Origin: Streptomyces akebiae
GTDB lineage: Bacteria; Actinomycetota; Actinomycetes; Streptomycetales; Streptomycetaceae
Reading direction: 5' to 3'
Assembly: GCF_019599145.1 (NCBI RefSeq)
Contig: NZ_CP080647.1
Coordinates: 5,394,001-5,458,000 of the forward strand
Length of the DNA: 64,000 bases
Part shown: positions 33,545 through 41,879 of the stretch, one piece after another
Numbering within the stretch: position 1 is the first letter of the stretch
Layout of the letters: every line of letters begins with the position of its first letter
The notes under the pieces: generated by a model
Seen by the model: only the letters and a program-made list of their open reading frames with translations
Told to the model about the DNA's origin: nothing
Databases searched by the model: none
Program-made: the position numbers and the translations under genes

Positions 33545-35635
33545 ATGCGGTGGTTGGTGGGATGGAGCAGTACCGCCGCTGGCGCGCCCGTCAACGGCTC
33601 CGCCGGCGCCGCGGGACCCGACGGAGAGACGGTGCAGCCGGTCGGCTCGCACCTGCTCTGGGGCGGCCCCGATCCGCTGTGGGCCGTCGGCGACTGGCGT
33701 CCCGACGAGGTGCGGGTCGTGCAGGCCGACGCCCAGACGCGCATCGCCGTCCTCGGTATCTGCGGTGCCTCCGACGAGCAGCTGCGCGTGGGCCTGTTCG
33801 CCGCCCGCGGTGGCGCCCTGCGCCATCTCACCGCCTGGCCCGGCAGCTACACCGCCGTCGTCCAGGTCGGCCGCCGGGTGACCGTCTGCGGCGACCTCGC
33901 GGGCGCGCGCCCGGTCTTCCACACCCCCTGGGCGGGCGGCACGGCGTACGCGACCGCCGCCCTGCCCCTCGCCGACCTCGTCGAGGCCAACCTCGACTTC
34001 GGGCATCTGGCCGCTCTGCTGGCCGCCCCCGATGTGCCGGACGCCGTCCACGACTCCACTCCGTACGACGGCGTGCGCCGCATTCCTCCGGGGCACGCAC
34101 TGATCCTGCGCGCCGGGGCCCGTGAGGTCGCCGGCTACGAGCCGGTCGCCTCCCTCGCCGTCGCCGCCCCCTCCGCCGACCCGGCCAGCGCGGTGGACGC
34201 CGTCCGCGACGCCCTCGTGGAGTCCGTACGGGTCCGCCTCTCGGCCCCCCGGCACGTGCCCGACGTCGATCCCGGCCCGGTGCCCGGCATGGGCCCCGCC
34301 GAGCGCCGGGCCGCCCGGGGCATGCCCGTGCCCGGTATCGGCGCCGACGTCTCCGGCGGCCCCGCCTCCGGCACCCTGGCCCTGCTCGCCGCCGGCCTGC
34401 CCGGCGCCCCCGGCACGGTCCTCGGCCACGGCACGGGCGCCGGTGAGCGCCTCCTCGCCGTCACCTTCAACGACCTGGCCACCTCCGGCCGCGAGACCGA
34501 ACTGGAACGCGCGGGCACCCTGGCCGCCAACCCCCGCCTCCACCACGTCGTCGTGACCGGCGGCGAGGAGGTCCTCCCGTACGCCGACCTCGAGGTCCCC
34601 CTCACCGACGAGCCGGGCCCCTCCCTGGTGACGGCCGCCCGCCACCGCGCCCGCCTGGCCTCCGGCAGCGCGGACCACTTCACCGGCTACGGCGCCCGCC
34701 AGGTCCTGGACGCCCACCCGGCCCGGCTGGCCGACCTCCTGATGGACCGCAAGCGTCGCCACCTGGTCCGCCCGGTCGCCGCCCTCGCCAAGGCCGACGG
34801 TTCGGTGATGGTCCCCGCACGCGTCTACGGCGCCGCGCGGAAGCTGGCCCGCACCCCGTACCGCTCCGGCGTCGAAGTCCTCGCCACCCGCCTGATGCAG
34901 CGCCGCTTCGAGGAGCCCGGAGGCGCGGTGGGCGCCTCCCTGGCGGCGCTCACCTGGGCCAGACCGGGCCCCGCCGCCCGCTGGCTGACCGGGGAGGCCC
35001 TGGCAGAAGTATCGATTCGCCTGGGTGCGACGACGGGCCGCCCCAGCGTCGGCCCCGGCCAGCGACCCGGCGACTTCCGCGCCCGCGCGGCCCTGGCCCG
35101 CCACGCGGCCGACATCAGAGTCCTCGAACAGGCGGCGGAGGTCCGCTCCCAACGCCTCCACACCCCCTTCCTCGACAACCAGGTCGTCCGCGCCTGCCGC
35201 GCCCTCCCCGAGGCCCTGCGCGTCCAGCCGGGCGCCCGCGCCGCCATCCTCCGCACGGTCCTGGAGGGCGCCGGCGTCACCGACCTCCCGCCCGGGTGGG
35301 GCGCCCCGTCGCACGCGACCTCCGCCGCGGCCGCCCGCACCGGCCTCCGTAGGGCCGCCGACACCCTGATCACCCTCTTCGACACCCCCCTCCTCGCCCA
35401 GGCGGGCCTGGTGGAGGCCCGAGTCGTCCGCAAGGCCCTCCGCGCCGCAGCCGAGGGCGAGCCCCTCCCCCTCGACGGCCTCGCCGACCTCGTCGCCGTC
35501 GAACTCTGGCTCCGCCGCCTCCTCTCCCGCCGAGGCACCTGCTGGACCGGCACCCCGGCCCGGCAGCGCGCGGTCCCCGCCGGGATCACGCCCCAGCGGG
35601 GCGCCCTGGGCGCGGGGGTGGCGCGACGGGTGTGA
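33545..35635 (+). CDS. Asparagine-synthase-like protein with degenerate catalytic sites
   Basis: A 696-residue protein with the asparagine synthetase B layout: N-terminal Ntn-hydrolase-like part (HLTAWPGSYTAVVQVGRRVT, CGDLAGARPVFHTPWAGG) and C-terminal synthetase part (SGGPASGTLALLAAGLPG; SQRLHTPFLDNQVVRACRAL). The Cys that starts the glutaminase is absent (MRWLVGW instead of MCG), and the pyrophosphate loop reads SGGPASG where SGGxDS is expected, so glutamine-driven amide synthesis is unlikely. It may act like the lasso-peptide B enzymes or a regulatory relic. The start at 33545 has TGGAGG upstream. It is conserved at this position in Streptomyces. Confidence 0.8.
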   Translation: MRWLVGWSSTAAGAPVNGSAGAAGPDGETVQPVGSHLLWGGPDPLWAVGDWRPDEVRVVQADAQTRIAVLGICGASDEQLRVGLFAARGGALRHLTAWPGSYTAVVQVGRRVTVCGDLAGARPVFHTPWAGGTAYATAALPLADLVEANLDFGHLAALLAAPDVPDAVHDSTPYDGVRRIPPGHALILRAGAREVAGYEPVASLAVAAPSADPASAVDAVRDALVESVRVRLSAPRHVPDVDPGPVPGMGPAERRAARGMPVPGIGADVSGGPASGTLALLAAGLPGAPGTVLGHGTGAGERLLAVTFNDLATSGRETELERAGTLAANPRLHHVVVTGGEEVLPYADLEVPLTDEPGPSLVTAARHRARLASGSADHFTGYGARQVLDAHPARLADLLMDRKRRHLVRPVAALAKADGSVMVPARVYGAARKLARTPYRSGVEVLATRLMQRRFEEPGGAVGASLAALTWARPGPAARWLTGEALAEVSIRLGATTGRPSVGPGQRPGDFRARAALARHAADIRVLEQAAEVRSQRLHTPFLDNQVVRACRALPEALRVQPGARAAILRTVLEGAGVTDLPPGWGAPSHATSAAAARTGLRRAADTLITLFDTPLLAQAGLVEARVVRKALRAAAEGEPLPLDGLADLVAVELWLRRLLSRRGTCWTGTPARQRAVPAGITPQRGALGAGVARRV

Positions 35636-35828
35636 ACGGGGGACGGTCCGCCGAAGAGCGCCCGGCGTAGCGGAATCTCAGCATCCGGATGCGTACAACC
35701 AACCGGGTCCGTCGACGGTCTTCATCGAGATCGGACAGACGTCCGACTCCCCAGCACCTCACGTGCACGTACGCGCCCTCCGACGCATGGCGTACCCGAG
35801 GTGGCGTAGCTCTTGTGCCAGGAGAACC

Positions 35829-36599
35829 ATGCGTACACGTACGGCTGCCGCCGCCACCCTCGGCACCTCGGTGCTGCTTTCGCTGCTCGTCCCCGCCGCC
35901 GCCCACGCGGACACCGCGAAGGGCGACACGGTCTTCACCTCGGTGAACTTCAACAAGAAGACCTTCAACGTGGGCGTCAGCGCGGCCCAGACGGTCAGCG
36001 TCGCCGCCACGGCCAAGGACGGGTCGGGCATCAAGGGCATCTACGGAGCCAAGCTCATCAGCTCCGACGACCGGATCATCCACGCCCACGCCGCCGACTG
36101 CACCAGACCCTCCTCCACCACCATGAAGTGCGTGTTCAAGTTCACCCTGGACGCCAACCGCACCGACTACTACGACCTCAGGAACAGCTCGGCGGGCACC
36201 TGGCGCTTCACCGCCGAGGCCGCCGCCAACGACAGCGACTTCTACGACCTGGAGACCAGCGCCAAGATCCAGGTGAAGCGCCTGGCCAAGCTCGCCACCA
36301 CCAAGGCCGGCCCCGAGCCCGTGGCCAAGGGCGCCAAGCTCACCGTCACCGGCGCCCTGACGCGGGCCGACTGGAACACCAACACCTACCAGCCGCACGC
36401 CGGCCGCTCCGTCGCCCTGCAGTTCAAGCGGTCCGGCACCTCCACGTACACCCCGGTCAAGACGGTCACCACCGACTCGGGCGGCAAGCTCCGCACCACC
36501 GTCACCGCCAATGCCTCGGGGACCTGGCGCTGGAAGGCCACATCGACCTCCACCACGAGCGGGGCGACGGCGTACGGCGACACGGTGACGGCGAACTAG
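35829..36599 (+). CDS. Secreted Ig-like protein
   Basis: A 256-residue protein with a clear Sec signal (RTRTAAAATLGTSVLLSLLVPAAAHA; cleavage likely near residue 28). Two beta-sandwich-like parts follow: one with two Cys in DCTRPSSTTMKCVFKF that may form a disulfide, and a C-terminal Ig-like repeat (KLTVTGALTRADWNTNTYQP, VALQFKRSGTSTYTPVKTVT, GTWRWKATSTSTTSG). Similar proteins are annotated as secreted or calcium-binding. The ATG at 35829 has AGGAGAACC directly upstream. Function unknown. Confidence 0.75.
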   Translation: MRTRTAAAATLGTSVLLSLLVPAAAHADTAKGDTVFTSVNFNKKTFNVGVSAAQTVSVAATAKDGSGIKGIYGAKLISSDDRIIHAHAADCTRPSSTTMKCVFKFTLDANRTDYYDLRNSSAGTWRFTAEAAANDSDFYDLETSAKIQVKRLAKLATTKAGPEPVAKGAKLTVTGALTRADWNTNTYQPHAGRSVALQFKRSGTSTYTPVKTVTTDSGGKLRTTVTANASGTWRWKATSTSTTSGATAYGDTVTAN

Positions 36600-36718
36600 T
36601 GCCGCGACAGGCACCGGACGCCGCTCCTCAACGGGCAGACGTTGCCTGTCACGGCATTAGGCAGGCGAACGGCGCTCCTGAAGTGAAGGCCCTCTCGCCG
36701 TGACCCCGGTCCGAGCTC

Positions 36719-38620
36719 TCACTCACACCTGAACGACGACTCCGCCCAGTCCGCCGGCACCGCCGCGTCGTGGGGGCGGTACGGCTCGACGACCAGTCGT
36801 ACCGTCTCCCGCCCGCTGAGGTTCACGTGGACCGGAACCGCCGGATCCCCAGCCCGCACCAGCCCGGACGCCCACAGCCGGACCCCGTCGCCGTAGACGG
36901 AGAAGGAGACCTTGCCGAGGCCGTGCGTCAGGTCGTCGACGCCGACGAGCGCGTGGTACGAGGCGCACCGGCGGTTGAGGTCGATGGTCACGGAGGAGCG
37001 GCCGTGCACGGTCACCCCGTTCGCGTACCGCTTCCCCGCGATCGACATCCCGTTCCGCTGCCAGACCCAGCTGCTCTCGCCGAGGCGCATCTCGGGCTCG
37101 GTGCCGTCGCCGAGCACGCCGTACCGCAGCTCGTTCCACCGGTAGACGGCCGGGGGAGGCGGCGGGGGCGGGGAAGCGGGCGGCGGGGGCGGTGTGGGGG
37201 ACGGCTTCGGCGGTGCGGGAGTCGGCGTGGGGGTGGGGGTGGGGGTGGGCGTGGGAGCGGGGGTCGGCTTCGCGGAGGGAGCCGGCGTCGCGGCCCGCGA
37301 CGGGGAGGGCGTCGGCGTCGGTGTCGGCAGCGGCTCGGACGCCGGCACCACCCTCGCGGGCGCGCCCGGCGCGGACTTCTCCTCCGGCGGCGCAGGGGGA
37401 TCCGGCTCCGGGGCGGCCTCGACGGGCTGCGAGGCGGGCGGCTTGGCCAACGGCTCCCTGGGTCTCACGTCGTCGTTCGCCAGCGCGAGCGCCACCGCCG
37501 CGGCGACCATCCCGGCCACACTCACCGCGATCCCGGCCTTCGCCGGCGCGCCGAGCCCCTCAGCGGCGGCCCCACCGCCCGCCCCCGCGCCACTGGAACC
37601 GCCGCTCGCGGCGGCCGCCGCGCCCGCGACCCCGGCCGCCCCGGCTCCCGTGCCACCGGCGACGAGCGCGGCCACCTTCGCGTACCCGGCCGCACCGAAC
37701 CACCCGATGACCGCGACGGGTACGACGGCGGGGATCCCGCTCGCGACTTCCTTGATCTGCCCGGCGGCCAGCCGGCACGCCGCGCACTCCTCCAGATGGG
37801 CGCGCAGCCCCCGCTCGGCCCGAGTCCGCAGGCTGCCGCGGGCGTACGCGCCGAGCCGGTCGGCGTAGCGGCCGCACTCCGCCGAGTTCCCGGCGAGCGT
37901 GGTGCTCACATGGGCCTGCAGATACGCCTGTTTGAGTCCCTCTCGCGCCCGGCTGGCCAGTACCCGGGTTCCGTTGGCGTCCAGACCGAAGAGCGTGGCG
38001 ACCTCGCTCGGCGACTCGTCCTCGACCTCTGTGTGCCAGAGCACGGCCTGCCACCGCTCCGGCAGCGAACGGAACGCCCGCATCGCCATCGACTGCTCGG
38101 CCTCGTGCATCGCCCGCACATCGGCCCCCAGGTCCAGCGTGTCGCTGTCGGACACCTCGGCCCGGCGCGACGACTGCGCCGCGAACACCGCGAAGTCGTC
38201 GACCAGATGTTCCCGCTTGGCGGAGTTCGTCCACGTCGCGGCGACGCGTCGCACCGACGTCAGCAGATAGGCCCGTACGGCGTGCTCCGGGCCGGAGCCG
38301 CCTCGTACCGCCTGCAACATCCGGGCGAAGACCTCGGCCGTCAGGTCGTCCGCGGTATGGGCGTCCCGGCAACAGGTCCGGGCGTACCGACGCACCGCCT
38401 GCGCGTGCCGCCGGTACAGCTCCTCGTACGCCGAGTCCTCCCCCGATCGCATCCACTCGATCAGATCGGCGTCGGAAGGCGCCCGCGGCGGCAGCACACC
38501 GGAGTCGGAACGGTCCCACTGCGCCGGAACGCCGCGCCCCCCTTGCCTCGGCACCTGGGGCTCAGCCTCAGCCTCCGCCCCCTCCGCCGACTTCGACTCG
38601 TCCCGCCCGTCAACACCCAT
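36719..38620 (-). CDS. ECF52-type sigma factor fused to zinc-finger, membrane and carbohydrate-binding domains
   Basis: A 633-residue protein in which a complete signalling chain is fused. Sigma-2 is at about 50-120 (DLIEWMRSGEDSAYEELYRR, TADDLTAEVFARMLQAV). Sigma-4 is at about 165-215 (LPERWQAVLWHTEVEDESPS, EVATLFGLDANGTRVLASRA). A zf-HC2 anti-sigma-like motif with His, Cys, Cys is in RAHLEECAACRLA. Two membrane segments follow (about 280-305 and 365-385), then a Pro/Thr-rich wall-spanning stretch and an NPCBM-type carbohydrate-binding domain (about 490-633). This matches ECF group 52; the S. coelicolor positional orthologue SCO4117 is reported as a pleiotropic regulator (memory). ATG at 38620. 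Confidence 0.88.
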   Translation of the reverse strand: MGVDGRDESKSAEGAEAEAEPQVPRQGGRGVPAQWDRSDSGVLPPRAPSDADLIEWMRSGEDSAYEELYRRHAQAVRRYARTCCRDAHTADDLTAEVFARMLQAVRGGSGPEHAVRAYLLTSVRRVAATWTNSAKREHLVDDFAVFAAQSSRRAEVSDSDTLDLGADVRAMHEAEQSMAMRAFRSLPERWQAVLWHTEVEDESPSEVATLFGLDANGTRVLASRAREGLKQAYLQAHVSTTLAGNSAECGRYADRLGAYARGSLRTRAERGLRAHLEECAACRLAAGQIKEVASGIPAVVPVAVIGWFGAAGYAKVAALVAGGTGAGAAGVAGAAAAASGGSSGAGAGGGAAAEGLGAPAKAGIAVSVAGMVAAAVALALANDDVRPREPLAKPPASQPVEAAPEPDPPAPPEEKSAPGAPARVVPASEPLPTPTPTPSPSRAATPAPSAKPTPAPTPTPTPTPTPTPAPPKPSPTPPPPPASPPPPPPPAVYRWNELRYGVLGDGTEPEMRLGESSWVWQRNGMSIAGKRYANGVTVHGRSSVTIDLNRRCASYHALVGVDDLTHGLGKVSFSVYGDGVRLWASGLVRAGDPAVPVHVNLSGRETVRLVVEPYRPHDAAVPADWAESSFRCE

Positions 38621-39017
38621 CGCGGAAGCCCCCGCCGCCAGCCGACCCAGTCCCGAACACCAGGGCAGCGTGCCATATTGGCTTTTGTTCAGTCCCTAGC
38701 ACTACGGGCATACCACTCGTCCGAGGGGACTTCCCAGACCTCAGGCCACGCGTTCACCCAAATGAGCAACGCGGTCTCCGATTCCGCGCCCGAAAGGGGC
38801 GCGGGGAACGGCGCGAGAACCCCCACCGGACCCGCACCCGCGAACGCGGCCTCCCGGGGTCGAAGGGGCAGTGCCCCTGGGGACGGGAACGGGTAAGGGC
38901 GGCGGGGGCGAAATAACCACCCCGCGCCGCCCCTGGTGAACGACTCGCACCCGCCCACGATCAGGCAGGCAGCCGGCAGGCCTCAGGCAGGCCGAGACCG
39001 CAGGCCTCAGTCAGGCC
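38621..39017. other. Intergenic region with dispersed repeat copy 2
   Basis: No gene is seen between the sigma gene start and atrA end. At 38796-38845 GGGGCGCGGGGAACGGCGCG and the CCGGACCCGCACCCGCGAAC stretch echo the repeat at 31308. At 38970-39030 short GGCCTCAGGCAGGCC-like direct repeats occur next to the atrA stop codon. An AT-rich stretch at 38675-38705 (CATATTGGCTTTTGTTCAGT) is the probable promoter of the sigma gene. Confidence 0.4.
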
Positions 39018-39812
39018 TCAGGCAGGCCGGGACCGCAGACCCTCCAGCAGAATGTCGAGCAGCCGAGCCGACGCGGCGGCCTGCTGCGCCGCGTCCGGCA
39101 GCGAAGGCGCCCCCGTCGCGATCACGAGCAACACATCCGCCACGGTCACGTCCTCCCGCAGCTCACCCGCGGCACGAGCCCGCTCCACCAACTGCCCCAC
39201 CACCTCGAGCAGCGCCGAAGCCCCGGCGTCGTCCACCGGCCCGCCAAGGCCGGCGGCGGAGCCACCCGCGTCGGAGTCCGCCGACACCAGCCGAAGCTCG
39301 GCCGTCGGCTGTATCCGCTGCTGTGGCACCCGTGCCTCGTCGACGACGATCTGGCCGACCCCGTCGGACCCGTCCTCGGCGACGCCGACCCGCAGCACCT
39401 GCGGCGGCAGCAGCCGCCCGGCACCGGAGGCCACCGACGTCCGCAGGAACCGCGACAGTGCCTGCCACGGGTCCTCCTCCTGCCCGAGTGCCACCCTGGC
39501 CTGTTCGGTGAGCCGAGACGTCTCCTCCTCGGCTATCCGGCGGACCAGGACGTCCTTGCTCGGGAAGCGCCGGTACACCGTGCCGACACCGACCCGCGCG
39601 CGGCGGGCCACGTCCTCCATCGGCGCGCCGTACCCCAGCTCGCCGAAGACCTCGCGCGCCGCGCGCAGCACGTGCTCGAGGTTGCGCTGTGCGTCCACGC
39701 GGAGCGGAGTGGACCGCACTCCGTCACCGCGTCCGTTGCCGCCCGCCGAGCCGATCGCACCACCGGGTGCGATGGTGGACGCGGACGACCAATGGGACTC
39801 CTGAATATGCAT
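39018..39812 (-). CDS. atrA: TetR-family regulator AtrA
   Basis: A 264-residue TetR protein. The N-terminal helix-turn-helix is NLEHVLRAAREVFGELGYGA, MEDVARRARVGVGTVYRRFP, SKDVLVRRIAEEE; the C-terminal ligand domain is helical. Position between the ECF52 gene and a divergent NADH dehydrogenase equals S. coelicolor SCO4118, AtrA, which activates actII-ORF4 and other targets (family knowledge). The start ATG at 39812 gives MHIQESHWSSA, with an unusual about 35-residue N-terminal extension before the helix-turn-helix. Symbol based on synteny and sequence type. Confidence 0.8.
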   Translation of the reverse strand: MHIQESHWSSASTIAPGGAIGSAGGNGRGDGVRSTPLRVDAQRNLEHVLRAAREVFGELGYGAPMEDVARRARVGVGTVYRRFPSKDVLVRRIAEEETSRLTEQARVALGQEEDPWQALSRFLRTSVASGAGRLLPPQVLRVGVAEDGSDGVGQIVVDEARVPQQRIQPTAELRLVSADSDAGGSAAGLGGPVDDAGASALLEVVGQLVERARAAGELREDVTVADVLLVIATGAPSLPDAAQQAAASARLLDILLEGLRSRPA

Positions 39813-40292
39813 ACGTGTTCCCCCGGTAATGACGTCTCCCCCCGGAGACTCTCCCCGTCATCGGAAGCCGGAGCGGCGGAACGAGCGTCCAAGGTCCTCG
39901 GCGGTCACCGATCACCTTCGTCGGAGACCCGGTCCCCGGACCGACCGCCCGTCGCGGACCACCCGGAATCCGGACCCGGACCCGACATCCACGACCTCGA
40001 CCCCGGACCCGACCGAACCTCTTGAACGCATCCCCCCTACACCCCGTCGACACACGAACATAGTTGAGAGGGAGTCAATTCAGAAGGGGCACGTTCCGCA
40101 CGGAGCGCCCCTCGATCGGAGTACGGGCGGTTTACGTCCGGTTTGCGCCCCCTCCTGCAACCGGTCTCACACCTTCTGACCTGCGCACATGCCGCTCGCG
40201 CCGGCAAATCGGCCAACCCCGCGCCCGCACGGCGACCGGTCACACAAATTGCCGGGCCTGTGGACAAACCAACGAGCAAGGTGCGTCATGGG
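39813..40292. other. Divergent promoter region between atrA and ndh
   Basis: No gene is seen. The part next to atrA (39813-40025) is GC-rich. The stretch 40060-40085 (ACATAGTTGAGAGGGAGTCA) is the most AT-rich and is a likely promoter zone for ndh. No clear AtrA-type palindrome could be picked out by eye. Confidence 0.35.
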
Positions 40293-41657
40293 ATGGTGAA
40301 GGAACCGATGCGCATCCTTATCGTCGGCGGCGGATACGTCGGGCTGTACACAGCGCTGCGCTTGCAGCGACAGCTGAAACCGGAACTCGGACGCGGAGAC
40401 GTCGAGATCGTCGTCGTGTCCCCCGACCCCTATATGACGTATCAACCCTTCCTTCCGGAGGCGGCCGCGGGCTCCATCTCGCCCCGCCATGTCGTCGTGC
40501 CCCTGCGCCGGGTCCTCGACAAGTGCAAGGTCGTCATCGGCGAGGCCACCGCGATCAACCACGCCAAACGCGTCGCGACCCTCAGCACCCTCGCCACCGA
40601 GGAGGAGGGCTCGGCCGCCGAGCAGCTGACGTACGACGAACTGGTCCTCGCCCCCGGATCCATCTCGCGCACCCTGCCCGTGCCCGGCCTCGCGGACCAC
40701 GGCATCGGCTTCAAGACCGTCGAAGAGGCCATCGGCCTGCGCAACCACGTCATCGAGCAGATGGACATCGCCTCCTCCACCCGCGACCCCGCGATCCGCG
40801 ACGCCGCCCTGACCTTCGTCTTCGTGGGCGGCGGCTACGCCGGCGTGGAGGCGCTCGGCGAGCTGGAGGACATGGCCCGCTACACCGCGCGGTACTACCA
40901 CAACGTGCAGCCCGAGGACATGAAGTGGATCCTCGTGGAGGCCTCCGACCGCATCCTCCCGGAGGTCGGCGAGGAGATGGGCCGCTACACGGTCACCGAA
41001 CTGCGCCGCCGCAACATCGACGTACGGCTGCACACCCGCCTCGAATCGTGCGCCGACCGCGTCGCCGTCCTCAGCGACGGGGCCCGCTTCCCGACCCGTA
41101 CGGTCGTCTGGACGGCCGGGGTGAAACCCCACCCGATCCTCGCCGCCACCGACCTGCCGCTGAACGAGCGCGGGCGGCTGAAGTGCACCGCCGAGCTGTC
41201 GGTGGAAGGCGTCGCGCACGCCTGGGCCGCCGGTGACGCGGCCGCGGTCCCCGACGTCACCGCCGAAGCCGGCAAGGAGACCGCGCCCAACGCCCAGCAC
41301 GCCGTCCGCCAGGCCCGCGCCCTCGGCGACAACATCGCCCGCTCCCTGCGCGGCGAACCACTGCAGACGTACGCGCACAAGTACGTCGGCTCGGTCGCCT
41401 CCCTGGGCCTGCACAAGGGTGTCGCCCACGTCTACGGGCGGAAGCTGAAGGGCTACCCGGCCTGGTTCATGCACCGCGTCTACCACCTGAGCAGGGTGCC
41501 CACCTTCAACCGCAAGGCCCGCGTCCTCGCCGAATGGACCCTCTCCGGACTCTTCAAACGAGAGATCGTCTCGCTCGGATCACTCGAACATCCCCGTGCG
41601 GAGTTCGAACTCGCGGCCGGTGGAAAGCCTCCTGAGAACCCGAAGGGGTCGTCCTGA
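40293..41657 (+). CDS. ndh: Type II NADH dehydrogenase (NADH:quinone oxidoreductase)
   Basis: A 454-residue flavoprotein. FAD-binding MRILIVGGGYVGLYTALRLQ at the N-terminus and NADH-binding FVFVGGGYAGVEALGELEDM at about 180. VVSPDPYMTYQPFLPEAAAG and AHAWAAGDAAAVPDV (second flavin contact) are typical of NDH-2. The amphipathic C-terminus would attach to the membrane. It passes electrons from NADH to menaquinone without pumping protons. Start ATG 40293 (AAGGTG upstream); ATG 40308 is also possible. Divergent from atrA. Confidence 0.9.
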   Translation: MVKEPMRILIVGGGYVGLYTALRLQRQLKPELGRGDVEIVVVSPDPYMTYQPFLPEAAAGSISPRHVVVPLRRVLDKCKVVIGEATAINHAKRVATLSTLATEEEGSAAEQLTYDELVLAPGSISRTLPVPGLADHGIGFKTVEEAIGLRNHVIEQMDIASSTRDPAIRDAALTFVFVGGGYAGVEALGELEDMARYTARYYHNVQPEDMKWILVEASDRILPEVGEEMGRYTVTELRRRNIDVRLHTRLESCADRVAVLSDGARFPTRTVVWTAGVKPHPILAATDLPLNERGRLKCTAELSVEGVAHAWAAGDAAAVPDVTAEAGKETAPNAQHAVRQARALGDNIARSLRGEPLQTYAHKYVGSVASLGLHKGVAHVYGRKLKGYPAWFMHRVYHLSRVPTFNRKARVLAEWTLSGLFKREIVSLGSLEHPRAEFELAAGGKPPENPKGSS

Positions 41658-41879
41658 CCGGATCCCGGAACTCCACCGGTCGGGCCGACGTCTGACGGAT
41701 GTCGGTCCGGTCGGCCAGACTGGTCCGCGACGTGATCCATGATCCCGGGCGGGGCCACTCCCTCGCCCACTACCCACGACCAGGCGTCCCCCACCGCCGC
41801 ACCCGGGGCTTCCCTCGGGCCACCGGCCGGATCCGGAGCCGGCCACAGACGACCACACGAGGCACGAGGCAAGGATTCG

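Noticed and set aside
33305..35314. 669-codon minus-strand frame over the asparagine-synthase-like gene
   Set aside because: Gly/Val/Arg-rich antisense shadow without motif or ribosome binding site.
36770..38896. 708-codon plus-strand frame over the ECF sigma gene
   Set aside because: Antisense of a clearly recognised sigma factor; Arg/Gly/His-rich composition.
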